64,000 nucleotides of DNA. Source: Diphasiastrum complanatum (Eukaryota; Streptophyta; Lycopodiopsida; Lycopodiales; Lycopodiaceae). How positions within the stretch are numbered: the first letter of the stretch is position 1; every line of letters begins with the position of its first letter. Position numbers and translations under genes: made by a program. The notes below the pieces were generated by a model. It saw only the letters and a program-made list of their open reading frames with translations. It was not told where the DNA came from and did no database searches. Below, one piece after another: positions 35,870-46,298 of this stretch. Location of the stretch: positions 48,952,933-49,016,932 of the forward strand of contig CM055104.1 of NCBI GenBank assembly GCA_029204225.1, in the 5' to 3' direction.

Positions 35870-36382
35870 TCATACCAATTCGGATGCATACCCGATTCCC
35901 TTGGATTCTTGTTTTTGTCTTGCATCTAGCTCTTTTGTCAAAGCTATCAATCCATGTTGTTTGACCAACTTGATAAAGAGAATTGCAATTCTTCCATAAA
36001 CAATGGTAGTCATGAATTGCTTTTCAAATATAAATACTTTATATAAAGTAGTCCTCATTAAGAATGATGCTTGGTCGTATGAGGATGAGACATATTGTTG
36101 GCCGAAGTATAATTCTTCAAATATGGACAAATTTTCATTCAAATTTCGCCAACACAAATGAACTCCCTTGAAAAGTGTTATTGGGATATTCCCATTAGAG
36201 TTGAATTTTGATTTTGCCAGTTTGAAATAACATTTACTTTTAGAGATTTGAAAACCATAGATGGCCATGAATATGCTTGAACACATTGGTTGAAGAGAAC
36301 ATATATGTATTCCAATATTGAAGCAAGGAACTAACAATTCTGCAATTCTGATTCTCCTACCATATGAAATCATTGTTGACAT
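35870..36382 (-). CDS. Unknown 170-residue ORF in a retroelement
   Basis: An uninterrupted ATG-started frame near the 3' LTR. It reads SYGRRIRIAELLVPCFNIG, FMAIYGFQISKSKCYF, NIPITLFKGVHLCWRNLNEN, YGRIAILFIKLVKQHGLIAL and ends KGIGYASELV. No transmembrane segment or catalytic motif is evident; no family is recognised. Upstream on the same strand, 36851-36468 is another open frame (QFDLEAFEIILIFGNDLMVY, SLDYCLMPRGSILQEAYIGE) that lacks its own ATG. It may be the continuation of the acidic region before the LTR-like insertion. They might be element cargo or remnants of a longer protein. Confidence 0.3.
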   Translation of the reverse strand: MSTMISYGRRIRIAELLVPCFNIGIHICSLQPMCSSIFMAIYGFQISKSKCYFKLAKSKFNSNGNIPITLFKGVHLCWRNLNENLSIFEELYFGQQYVSSSYDQASFLMRTTLYKVFIFEKQFMTTIVYGRIAILFIKLVKQHGLIALTKELDARQKQESKGIGYASELV

Positions 36383-36949
36383 TACTCAATTGGATATTGA
36401 TCAGGTTAGAATCCATTGCGCAATGCAAACTTCTCCAAAGAAACCGATACAAACTGATGTCATATTTTTATTTCAGCTTTTTATAGAGTGTTGGTAAACT
36501 GAGAGAATATTTCCAATCATTATTCACGTCCATGTATTTTGAATATACACATGAATTAGATATTGGCTGTTGAGTTCTAGAGAACCCACAAGAATAGGGT
36601 TCTCCAATATAAGCCTCTTGTAAAATGGATCCACGAGGCATCAAACAATAATCCAAACTATTGATATGAGTAGGATTACCATGGAATAATGAGTTCTCTT
36701 CATTTCTAACAATATCCATATTGAATACATCATAAACCATTAGATCATTGCCAAAAATTAAAATAATCTCGAAAGCTTCCAAATCGAATTGAAATGGTTC
36801 ACAGATCGGATCCTTAAAATAGCCACCTAATTCCATGTGAAAAATTGGCAAAATCTAGCTTGAATATTTTACAATTTCTTGTAAGTATGAAAATCTCACA
36901 CATGTGGAGCATGTTGCCATGTGTGGAAAATAGTCAACTATCATGTTAG

Positions 36950-37620
36950 ATCTATGTTGAGTTAGGGGTACTTGAAATTTTGTAGACATCTATCCACATG
37001 TTAGTAGGAGATAGGGCCAATATTGACTTTAGAGGCAAAATGGGCAAGTACACATGTAAAGTCATGACTAGGCCTAAAGCAGGATTTGATGTGGCTCGAG
37101 ATAGGTTAGGCTTGTTAAATTTTTCATGATGAGCTTGGATGTGTGACACTTCCCTATGTGTTAGCATGAGAGCTAGTGACCAATCAAAAAGCTAGAAATC
37201 TACCAAATTGGTCCAATCAAGTTTGAGGGCTCATAAGTCACTCAACCAATCATATTTAGAGGAGGAAAATAAGGGGACCAATCACGATTCACTCCCCTTC
37301 ACCCTAGATTGCTACTTATATGTGAGTTAGATCAATTCTATGTGAGTGTTTTGGAGTTAATGAGAGTTTCTACATTTTGAGCATTTTTTGGCTTTCTCTC
37401 TCTACCCAAAAGCAAGGCTATTTTGTACTTAGTTTTTTCCATCTCAAGTCTCCACATGTGTGAATGTACTTTGGAGAGTGATATATGCATGTTTCATTGT
37501 GCACTTGCCTTAGATTTGTGAGACATAAGATCTTCGACTTCAATCTATGCTTGATCTATTGTGCAATCACCCACATCTTAGGAGATCAAACACACTTTTG
37601 AGCTATCTCACATGTGTGAA
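36950..37620 (+). repeat. LTR-like block, same family as 48.85-49.42 kb
   Basis: Shares several blocks in order with 48850-49420: GGGCAAGTA, GGTCCAATCAA, CCAATCA..TTTAGAGG, GCTTTCTCTCTCTACCCAA and CTTAGTTTTTTC. It lies between two minus-strand coding stretches, consistent with a solo LTR or LTR fragment inserted in the larger element. Exact ends and target duplication were not found. Confidence 0.5.
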
Positions 37621-37622
37621 AT

Positions 37623-38398
37623 TCAACATTCCAATCCATGGAATATCGGTGCCATAAAGTCCTCGTAGTGAAAGTCAGGTGAATGTCTTGATCGACTCTC
37701 TTTGAGCATAGCACTATTCTCGATTTGACGACCCATAGTTGCTTGTCCACTGATCAAATTAAGACATTGATGTAAGTTTTGTCCTAAACTAAGATGGTTG
37801 AAATGAGACTCAAAAAGATGTTCAATAAGAAGTTGGACCTTATCTAGAACGTCAGGTTGCTCTAACTGCCAATGATAATCAATCGATTCTTGGATTTTCT
37901 CTTGATCAAGAGTTAACTCGTCCGATTGACAATTGATTGCATCTAAAATTTGCTCTTCCAACTGACCATCATGTGCTTTGGCAATATCATTCCTTTGATT
38001 AAATTTTGCATCTTAAAATAAACCCTGATCCTCATTGTCTTGATTAAGACTTTTGCTATATGTGAATGCTCTTTGATTTGAGTTCAAATTTTCTCCATCT
38101 GTCCTTGCATCATAATATAATTCATAACTTTCGTCTGAATCTTGATTTTCACCATCTATTGTCGCGTCTTATTTGAATCTTGAATAAGACTCTTTGTGTT
38201 TGCAACTGTTTTTGGATCTAGAACTTGACTTCCATCATTGCTTTGCTCATCTGCTTCGTCCTTGTCGCTTTGCTCATTAGACTCATTGCTGAAATTGTCT
38301 TCATCCTCAGAATCGTCTTTTTCTTGCACCTTTTTTGGTTGTCGATCCACTATTGCTTTGTTGTGAACGATCAAGTTTTGTATCCGCACATTCATTTA
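37623..38398 (-). pseudogene. Long acidic coding-like region of the 35-42 kb element
   Basis: Nearly open over 250 codons with a few breaks. It starts MNVRIQNLIVHNKAIVDRQP, then a Glu/Asp/Ser/Asn/Gln-rich part (DDSEDEDNFSNESNEQSDKD), then EEQILDAINCQSDELTLDQE and LIEHLFESHFNHLSLGQNLH. No known domain. Such linkers occur in gag or after RNase H in plant gypsy elements. It stops at the LTR-like block. Confidence 0.4.
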
Positions 38399-38568
38399 TT
38401 CAAACCATTCAAACTGTTCTTCTTTTCTTTTAGCTTCTAGTTTAAGCCTTTGTTCTCATTGCTCGTACTAATACATAATCCATTTTTTTCCCTTAATCAA
38501 AATCCAGACTGTAGAGAAGTACTTTGCAGATAATTTTCTACAATGCTCCGACATTGAGCTTGTAAGCC

Positions 38569-38594
38569 ATATATATATATGTATATATATATAG
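38569..38594. repeat. (AT)n microsatellite
   Basis: CATATATATATATG followed by TATATATATATAGC; self-complementary. Confidence 0.85.
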
Positions 38595-38640
38595 CATTTT
38601 ATAAGATATACTTCCCCATAGTCAACATTGGAACCATCAG

Positions 38641-39529
38641 CTAAAATTCTTGATTGTACTCAACAACTACAATTATTCGATTCGAAGAACACCATTGGAT
38701 GAAGTCGGATCGATTGAAAAGTTGTGTACAGACTGCTTCAAAAGCATTCCAATTCAAAATAAGAAAGTCTTGAACATTGTTCCACCAAGATTGAACACGT
38801 CCTTCGAAACCCAATGAAGCAAAGAGGAACATGCCATTGTCACAAATTCTAGTAGAATAATAGAAGTTATAGTCCAGATCTTCTAACCAATTCTCCACAT
38901 TAAAGGAATAAATACCAAATGAAGGACTAATGTAGTACAGTTGTTGATTGATAAAAGTATGGTTTCGTTTTGTAGAGATTTTTCACCAGTCTTTATTAGC
39001 TTGGTCTGTAGATAAATGTTCCATTACAAGTGCAGAATTCATCAAATCGTGTATATTCCATAAATGTAATTAGGAATAAGGGGCTTGAGAACATTTCTGA
39101 TAGTGGACTGAAGACATTTCACATAGAAGTTCAAGCATATCTTATAATCAAGTTTTGTCTTTGGAATCAACTCCAAACATTACTTGTTGAATTGTTGCAC
39201 ATATTCAGTATGTGTAAGAGACAAAATCGATTGTTTATAAAATTTTATAACATTGTCAACACATGCAATTTTTATTCATTCCAAATCTTGGTGACTAAAT
39301 ATTTTTTAGTGTCCTTGGACTTGTTTTTGAAAACACAATGAGGCAAAATGAATTTTATCCTCTTCAAAATAATGGTGAGACAAAAGTGGACCTCTAATGT
39401 AGTCAACCAATCTTCAATACTGATTGAATTTGGTTGTCCATCAAAAGCAAAGTCATAAAGTACGATTTCAGATGGTATTTCATCATTACATAGAAGTTGA
39501 ACATTTTTACTATAACAGTAGTCCATCAT
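38641..39529 (-). pseudogene. Gag-like frames of the 35-42 kb element
   Basis: 39529-39272 reads YDFAFDGQPNSISIEDWLTT then LEVHFCLTIILKRIKFILPH. 38898-38641 reads ENWLEDLDYNFYYS, MFLFASLGFEGRVQSWWNNV and AVCTQLFNRSDF. The order W..l...f, then hydrophobic, then ..g.a..WW resembles retrotransposon gag capsid domains of the gypsy type. The two frames each look like a partial capsid domain, so this may be a duplicated or split gag. Frameshifts separate them. Confidence 0.45.
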
Positions 39530-40069
39530 TAATGACTAATGAAGACTTTTGGACTATGAAATCACCTACTGGAATTTATGCAGAATGATATTTTATAGGC
39601 TTGTAAAACGCTCTTCTCCACCCACTTAAATTTTGAGTCCTCAAAGAATAAAGTGGTTGTGAATAAAAAATGTAACCAATTTTGCTTTTTACAACATTCA
39701 AATCCGATCTCAAATGGAAAAGATATGAAGCTTCAAAAAATGATAAGAAAAGAATGACAAGAGCGATAACTTAAAGAAAAAAGGTATATAATAAATAAAG
39801 TGAAAAGTAATAATTTCAAAATTTTGATAAATTCTCAATGTCAGGCTCATTGTTTTGATCACTTTTTGTTTTTACAACATTCAATCCTGAGATCAAATGT
39901 AAAAGTTATAAAACTTTAAAAATTGATAAGAGAAACAAAAATATAAAGAAATCACACATAGGATCCTAATACTTTTTTGTTAAACAAAACGGGAAATACG
40001 ACGGCAAATACAACGGAAAATGCCTGGAGATAGCCTATGCACATGGATTTATGCTTGTGTGTAGGAAGG

Positions 40070-40510
40070 AGTATAGCTCCCCGGTCCCCGTACTACTTAG
40101 GACAATAGTCTTGGCAACGCGCGTCTCCCTGCCGGTGCCCAGCGAACGCTATGCCCGTGGAAAATATTTTGCAGGCACTGGCGCCGACCTCCTGCCTATC
40201 GAGTGACTTAGTGCCAACTTGTCCCATGGACCTCCATGTGTCCCATCATGGACCCCCGACGCCCAAAGAGTCATGGCGCCCAAAGTGCCAACTTGCCCAT
40301 GGACCCCTGATGCCCAAAGAGTCATGGCACCCAAAGTCCCGGGCACCGTCCCCCACTCCCAGGCACATGCACACATGAGAGGTATTGGGCCAATTTGCTT
40401 TAATATGATATGGGAGATATGTCACTCAGCCACGTGGCACTCTGGGTCTCGGGCACCGAGCAGCGATGCCCAAGAGCCAGGCATTGGGATGCACAGGTTT
40501 TAAAGCCCGT
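40070..40510. repeat. GC-rich leader block with ~57-bp repeat
   Basis: Sharp GC-rich island in AT-rich surroundings. CCCAAAGAGTCATGGCGCCC at about 40262 recurs near 40313 as CCCAAAGAGTCATGGCACCC, each preceded by CCATGGACCCC. Open frames on both strands are a by-product of composition. Confidence 0.65.
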
Positions 40511-40559
40511 GCGTAAAGTACCTTGAAGCCTGGAAAAAATGATAGAATATAGACTGAAA

Positions 40560-41100
40560 ATAAGGCGTAGATAGAAAATAATAAAATACCACAAATAGTA
40601 CGTAAAGTTTTTTAGAAATAGCAAAATGTGTAAAATCTTACAAAAAATAGTACGGGCGAGTAACACTAAAATGAAAAGTGCAAAAATTCCAAAAATGGTA
40701 GGCGAGTAATATACTTACTAAAAATAAGAGGACAAATAATAGGCGAGTATAAACTTACTTAAAATAAAAAGTGAAAACTTTTGGAAGGTGAGTTAAAACT
40801 TAATGAAAATAGCAAGGTGAATAATGGGTGAGTTTAAAAATTACAAAAAATAAAATGTGCAAAATTTTGGAGGGTGAGTTGAAAATTACAAAAAATAGCA
40901 ATGCAAATAATGGGCGAGTCAAAAACTTATTAAAAATAAAAAGTATGAAATTTTGGAGAGCAAATAAAAAAACTTAATAATAATAGCAAGGCGAATAATT
41001 GGCGAGTAAAAAAACTCACAAAATTAAAAAAGAGTAAAATTTTCCAAGATTGGAGGGTTTGCGAAATAAACTAAAAATAGTAAGGGCGAATAATAGCGAT
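40560..41100. repeat. Tandem repeats of 82-94 bp
   Basis: AATAGCAAGGYGAATAATGGGYGAG-like blocks begin near 40646, 40723, 40808, 40894, 40982 and 41077. An ACTTANTAAAAATAAAAAGT.. and ATTTTGGAGGGTGAGTT segment lies between them. At least five degenerate units in the leader of the element. Confidence 0.75.
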
Positions 41101-41629
41101 AGATCCAAATATGTGGCAAGTAATGAGAAAGTAATTTTTTTTTTCCAAAAATTTCAGAATGAAGAAACTTGAAAAACAAATTACAAAGACTCCCAAATTT
41201 TCTCTCCAAAAACAAGAAATGAACCTACTCTACAATAATTTCCATAACTTTGCCAAATCTTAACCAAATTGGATGAAAATTGGTGCAAATTAAAGTTAAG
41301 ATAGAGATCTACAAATATGTACGATTACAATTAGAAATTTTGGCCAAAAATGAAAAAAAAAAGATGGTAAAAACTAGACCTAAAAGTATAAAGAAATCAC
41401 AAAAATAGCCATAATTTGGTCATTTATAGCTTCAAATCAAAAAAATTTAGTACCTCCATAAAGTAAGAGGAAGACCTACTGATCTAAAGTAAGAACTTAT
41501 AAAAAAACAAAGATTAATGTGTCTAAAATTTAATCAAAACATTCTAAAAATGGAAAAACCAAAAAACTAGTAAAAGAACTCTACCAAATCTAAAGAAAAA
41601 CCACCAAATATGATGGGAAACGGATCTAT

Positions 41630-41642
41630 GGCTCTGATACCA
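41630..41642 (-). other. Primer-binding site, tRNA-Met type
   Basis: Minus strand TGGTATCAGAGCC, separated by five bases from the LTR edge at 41648; perfect in the 13 bases. Confidence 0.85.
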
Positions 41643-41647
41643 AGAAA

Positions 41648-41883
41648 TGTCATGTGCCAAATCCAAGCAAATAGCCATTGCATTGGGAGTAAAGCTAGAA
41701 GCAAGAAAAGTACACACATAAATAAGGAGATATCCATGGAATCATAATAGGAATGAAAGAATGCATACATCACAATGAGTAGAACTTGGATTCATGTAGA
41801 TAAGACACATGAGACCTAGAAATGGAAATTCCAAGGCTCACATTTACAAGAGGAAGCTAGGAGTTCTCACTTGCAAATGAGCT
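41648..41883 (-). repeat. Truncated 5' LTR
   Basis: Plus orientation begins TGTCATGTGCCAAATCCAAG and matches 35271 onward. It stops at TTGCAAATGAGC, where plus-strand copia RT sequence begins without a gap. Confidence 0.7.
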
Positions 41884-42225
41884 ATAAAAGTTCCTATTAA
41901 AGATGATGAAAAATCTTTTGAGGACATCACTCTTTATAGGAGTCTTATTGGCTCACTTATTTGGTTAATAGTGACTAGGCCTTATCTAAGCTTTTGTGTT
42001 CATAAGCTAAGTCAACACATGTAGGATCCAAAGTTATATCATTGGAAGTTGGCTAAAAGAGTCTTGAGGTATATATCTTCTACCTTGGATTATGGACTAT
42101 ACTATGAAGGAGAAGATCTTACTTTGATTGCTTTTTCAGATCAGATTTTGCAGGAGATAGGTTGGATAGGAAATCCCTAAGTTCTTACACTATATTTCTT
42201 GGAGGAAATTTGGTTTCTTGGCTGA
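41884..42225 (+). pseudogene. Copia family B RT/RNase H fragment
   Basis: Reads KVPIKDDEKSFEDITLYRSL, GSLIWLIVTRPYLSF, HWKLAKRVLRYISSTLDYGL and LIAFSD before a frameshift, then the region equivalent to GGNLVSWLS. One Gln codon is TAG (after LSQHM). It ends abruptly where family A gag begins. It duplicates part of the family B fragment at 43964-44826, so the two are separate copies. Confidence 0.75.
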
Positions 42226-43100
42226 AACATCACGGATACCCAGATTGGCCATGTATCCAAGGCTCAGACATCGAAAGAAGTCTGGGACATCTTGAGCACA
42301 CTATACGAAGTGCGAGATATAGCTTCTAAGCTACATCTCAGAAAGAAATTCTACTCCCTCAAGATGACGAATGGTGATTCTCTGTAGAATCACATTATTA
42401 ACTCAAGAACTCGCTAAGAAAAATGGCCATTGTTGGATCTATCATAGACGATCAAGATGCAGTGATGCAAAAGCTTACCGTAGTTCTTACGACAGCTGGG
42501 TGATGATCATCAAGACTCATCCAGAATTGACTCTTTCGAGAGTCATTACTATGTTGTTGCAGGAAGACACACGAAGGAACGAAGCCTCGAGTTTCTCAGC
42601 TGATTCTCATCCCTTGTACACCAACAAGAGATGACAAAGCAGAAGAAGAAGAAAGGCCCGAAGCAATCAAAGCCAGACCAGAAACCAGCTCAACACAAGA
42701 AACAGTCGAATCCACAGACAAAGAAGAAGCTATTCTGCAGATACTAGGACAAGACTGCCGCATACTTCAAGCGAAGAACAACAGCAAAGGGCAGTCGACT
42801 CAAGTGGCGAATGCAGCTGCAGAAGCTCCACAACCTATTCAAGAAACGGATCATGATGCCTTCATGACCAACCATCAAGGAGCATCTGGCGATAGTTCTT
42901 GGTTTCTGGATTCCGGGACACTCAGCCTCATTGGATGTTTCGAGTCCTATACACCTAATTGTACTCAAAAATTTGTTCACCTTGGCGACAATAGCACACA
43001 AGCTATTAAAGGTGAAGGCACTGTAAGATTATGCTTTGCGAATGATCTACTAAAGTCCTGTATGTACCAAAGTTATCTACGAATCTGCTCTCTATAAGCA
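42226..43100 (+). pseudogene. Copia family A gag and protease fragment
   Basis: Gag part: DTQIGHVSKAQTSKEVWDIL, LHLRKKFYSLKMTNGDSL, then frameshifts; a Lys-rich linker and a broken zinc knuckle (LFCRY, stop). Protease part at 42804-43097: GDSSWFLDSG then directly SLIGCFESY and YTPNCTQKFVHLGDN. The sister copy at 47568-47843 has ATQHMT between these, so the segment just after the catalytic DSG is deleted here and the protease would not work. Confidence 0.75.
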
Positions 43101-43218
43101 GAATCACAGATCTAGGACATAGAGTAGAATTCAAATGTGATCAATGTAAAGTAGTTGATAGGACAGACAAGATCCTAGCACTTGGAAAGAGGCATGGATA
43201 CTTGTATAAATTAAGTCA

Positions 43219-43963
43219 TTGTTTTTTTGCTCTAGTCAGGCTCTCAGTACTTCAATTCATACAAATAAAGGTTTACTTTGGCATTATAGACTTGGTCATT
43301 TAAATCATGCTGCTGTACAGCGAATGTCTAGACAATCTATTGTTCTTGATCTCGACTATCCTCGCAAAAAAGTCGAGTTACCTGTCTGTCAAGACTGTCT
43401 AGTTGGTAAACAGACTAGGAAACCATTTAAGTCAAGCCATCAACATATTGCTAGAGGATTGCTAGATGTTGTACATTCAGATATTTGTGGCCCAATGAAA
43501 AATCCTCCGTTGAAGGATGCCAAGTATTTTATAACCTTTTTTGATGAATTCTCCAGAAGGACGATGGTGTATTTCATAAAGAAGAAATCAGAAGCTTTCA
43601 ACTGCTTCAGAATATTCAAGGAGTGTGCAAAACAGGAGACTGGAAGGACGATCAAGGCCCTAAGATTAGACAGTGGTGGAGAATACATCTCTGTTGAGTT
43701 TAAGGAGTACTGTCAAAGCCAAGGCATTGAGCAGCAATTCATCACTCCTTACAGTCCTCAGTCTAATGGCTTAGCTGAGAGGAAGAACTGTACTCTGGTT
43801 GAATCAACTAAATGTATGCTATCGCATGCATCGTTGCCCAAGAGATTCTGGGCTGAAGTTGTCTCCACTGCAGCTTACGTCCAGAACAGATGTTTGACCA
43901 AGGCCCTCTCAGACAAGACACCCCATGAGGTGTGGACAGGCTCTAAGCCTTCTTTAAAAAAAG
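43219..43963 (+). pseudogene. Copia family A integrase
   Basis: A clean ~245-codon frame. Zinc domain: LLWHYRLGHLNHAAVQRMS and LPVCQDCLVGKQTR. Catalytic core: VHSDICGPMKNPPLKDAKYF, FFDEFSRRTMVYF, ALRLDSGGEYISV (second Asp kept, Asn to Ser beside it) and SPQSNGLAERKNCTL (Glu). C-terminal part reaches VWTGSKPSLKK, then sequence switches to family B reverse transcriptase in the A-rich run at 43957-43966. Integrase inserts element DNA in the nucleus; here the core looks intact but is not linked to a working element. Confidence 0.88.
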
Positions 43964-44826
43964 ATCCATTACATTTTAGGCCTTGAGATTGATTTTCATG
44001 AAGAGTATGCTTTTATTTGTCAATCTAGATATGTCTTTTCTATGTTGAGAAAATTTAATATGCAAAATTGTAAAGGCATAGATACTCCCATGGAGCAACA
44101 TGTAAAAGATCCTATTAAAGGTGATGAAAGATCCTTCGAGGACATCACACTTTATAGGAGTCTTATAGGCTCTTTAATTTGGCTTACTATCACTATACCC
44201 GATTTGAGCTATTGTGTGCACAAATTGAGTCAATTTATGCAAGATCCCAAGATCCAACATTGGAAGATGGCCAAGAGAGTTCTAAGATATGTATCTTCTA
44301 CTCAAGATTATGGTTTATTGTACAAGAATGAAGATCTAACCATTGTTGGCTATTCGGATTCCAATTTTGCAAGTGATAAAATGGATCGAAAGTCCATTAA
44401 TGCATATACTATCTTTCTTGGAGGCAATCTTGTGTCTTGGCTTTCAAAGAAACAAGATACCATATCTCTATCATCTTGTGAGGCCGAGTACAAAGCACTC
44501 ACTACAACAACTAAAGAGGTGCTTTGGATCTAAAGTGCATCAAAGAGGATGATCTTCCCTTGATCAAATGTGACAACATATCGGCACAAGCTCTTGCAAA
44601 AAGTCCTATTTTTCATGCAAGAAGCAAGCATATAGAAGTGGCACACCATTTTGTAAGGGAAAAGCTCATTGGAGCTGAAATCAACCTGGAACATGTCGAC
44701 ACATCTTCATGTATTGCTGATCTTCTCACAAAGCCACTTTGCAAAAGTGCCTTCTCAAAGCATAGGTCTAATCTTGGTCTTATCTCAAGATCGATGCTTG
44801 ATCCACATTAGATACATTTTTAGGAG
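43964..44826 (+). pseudogene. Copia family B RT C-terminus, RNase H and polypurine tract
   Basis: Starts at HYILGLEIDFHEEYAF, a mid-RT position, and continues MLRKFNMQNCKGIDTPMEQ, ERSFEDITLYRSLIGSLIWL, SQFMQDPKIQHWKMAKRVLR, YSDSNFASDKMDRKSINAYT and LSSCEAEYKALTTTTKEVLW. After one stop it reads KCDNISAQALAKSPIFHARS, KHIEVAHHFVREK and SCIADLLTKPLCKS. AGGAGGAGTG at 44820-44829 is the polypurine tract. Closely related to 62163-63581. The catalytic YVDD part is missing. Confidence 0.85.
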
Positions 44827-44847
44827 GAGTGTCAAAATATTAAAAAA

Positions 44848-46275
44848 TCTCCTAGAGTGAAATTTAGGGTTGGCCGACAAGGCAATAACACTCTGATTAT
44901 CATAGAGGAAAATTGTAGGGTTGTATTGATACAAACTAATGTTTGACAATAAATTTCTCAACCAAAACGCTTCTTTAATAGATTGAGAAGCAGCAATGTA
45001 TTTCGCTTCTGTAGAAGAAAGAGCGATAGAGGTTTGCTTACGACTGTTCCATGAGATAGGACCACCGTTGAAGAAGAATGTAAATCCAGATGTGGACTTA
45101 GGATTGTCTACATCTCCTCCCCAACTTGCATCAGAATATCCACTGAGCTGATGAAGATTGTCGTTGTTGACTTCTCCATAGCAGATGCACTGGTCCATGG
45201 TAGCTCGAATATACCTCATGGCTCTTATGAGAGCCTTCCAATGGGTAATTCCAGGATTAGCCATGTATTGGTTGAGTGAGCTTATTGCAAAAGAGATGTT
45301 AGGTCTTGTACAGACCATTGCGTACATGAGAGATCCAAGTATCGATCGATAAGGATACTCTCTCATCTGCTCCTCTTCCTACTTGGTTTGGGGACATTGG
45401 TCCTTTGACAAATACAGGCCTGGATCCATCGGTGAGTGAGCTAACTTACAATTCATTAGATTGTATCTGTCAAGAACATTGTGAAGGTACCTTTGTTGAG
45501 TGATATAGATCAGTCGTCTCGCTCTGTCTTCGTGGATCTGAATGTCCAGACAGAAGTGAGTTTCACCTAGATCAGTCATGTCAAATTCAAAAAACAACCT
45601 CTGTTATTATTGTTGAAAAACAACATATCATTCACGTATAAGGGGATGATAATGAAAGACTGCTACACCGACTTGGAATAGACGTTGCAATCAGTAGTGC
45701 TTGGTTTGGAACCTTGTTCGATGAGGAATGTGTTGATCTTCTGCTCTGGTAGACTATTTCAAGCCGTAGAGTGCCTTATGGAGTTTACAGACATGATTCT
45801 TCATACCTTCCAGAACATATCCTTTGGGTTAGATCATGTAGATGTCTTCTTGTATAACTCCATTCATATAAGTTGTTTGTACATCAAGTTGATGCACTTC
45901 AAGGTCGGCAGCTACAACATATGATAGGAGGGCTCGGATCGATGAATGCTTGACTACTAGATTGAAAGTCTCATTGTAGTCAATGTTGGGGATTTGAGTG
46001 AATCCTGGTGCTACCAATCTTGCCTTCCTTCAATCAATTGCTCCATTGGCATTGTACTTGATCTTGAAGATCCATTTGCAATCAATGATATTGCAGCCAA
46101 TAGGAGCTTTGACTAGTGACCACGTCTGGTTCTTAATCCGAGAGGAATACTCTCTGTCCATAGCTTCTCTCCAAAGATCAGAGTCTGGTTGGCTGAGTGC
46201 CTCTTTGACTGTTGTCGGTTCCTGTATCAAGAGACATGCAGACTCAAGAGTATACCTTGTGGGCTGTGTGCACAC
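44848..46275 (-). pseudogene. Copia family A reverse transcriptase and RNase H
   Basis: From 46275: EALSQPDSDLWREAMDREY, IDCKWIFKIKYNANG, then MVAPGFTQIPNIDYNETF, VVKHSSIRALLSY, DVQTTYMNGVIQEDIYM. The HKALYGLK block follows, then a frameshifted gap over the YVDD region and DMTDLGETHFCLDIQI. RNase H: GSLMYAMVCTRPNISFAISS, YSDASWGGDVDNPKS, SSTEAKYIAASQSIKEA, LYDNQSVIALSANPKFHS. It stops after HSR: the last ~45 residues are replaced by 20-odd bases of a family B LTR. The YVDD box is not in a clean frame. Confidence 0.82.
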
Positions 46276-46298
46276 TCAACTTGATCTTATGGGAGGAA

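Larger units (their letters stand above)
35271..41883 (-). mobile_element. Large LTR retroelement without recognisable polymerase
   Basis: Minus order: partial 5' LTR (41883-41648), 5-base spacer, tRNA-Met primer site (41642-41630), ~85-bp tandem repeats (41100-40560), GC-rich leader (40510-40070), gag-like frames (39529-38641), a long acidic region (38398-37623), an inserted LTR-like block (37620-36950), two unknown frames (36851-35870) and the 3' LTR (35696-35271). No protease, integrase, RT or RNase H motif was found. It is probably a non-autonomous derivative carrying gag-like and cargo sequences. Alternatively it is a gypsy relative whose pol was deleted. Confidence 0.6.

Noticed and set aside
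40149..40503. Overlapping 75-94-codon ORFs on both strands
   Set aside because: Open frames on opposite strands of a GC-rich repeat; Pro/His-rich composition follows the repeat unit, no domain.
44848..45366. Extended RNase H frame past HSR into FNILTLLLK
   Set aside because: The extra residues come from reading through the fusion into an LTR, not from a real C-terminus.
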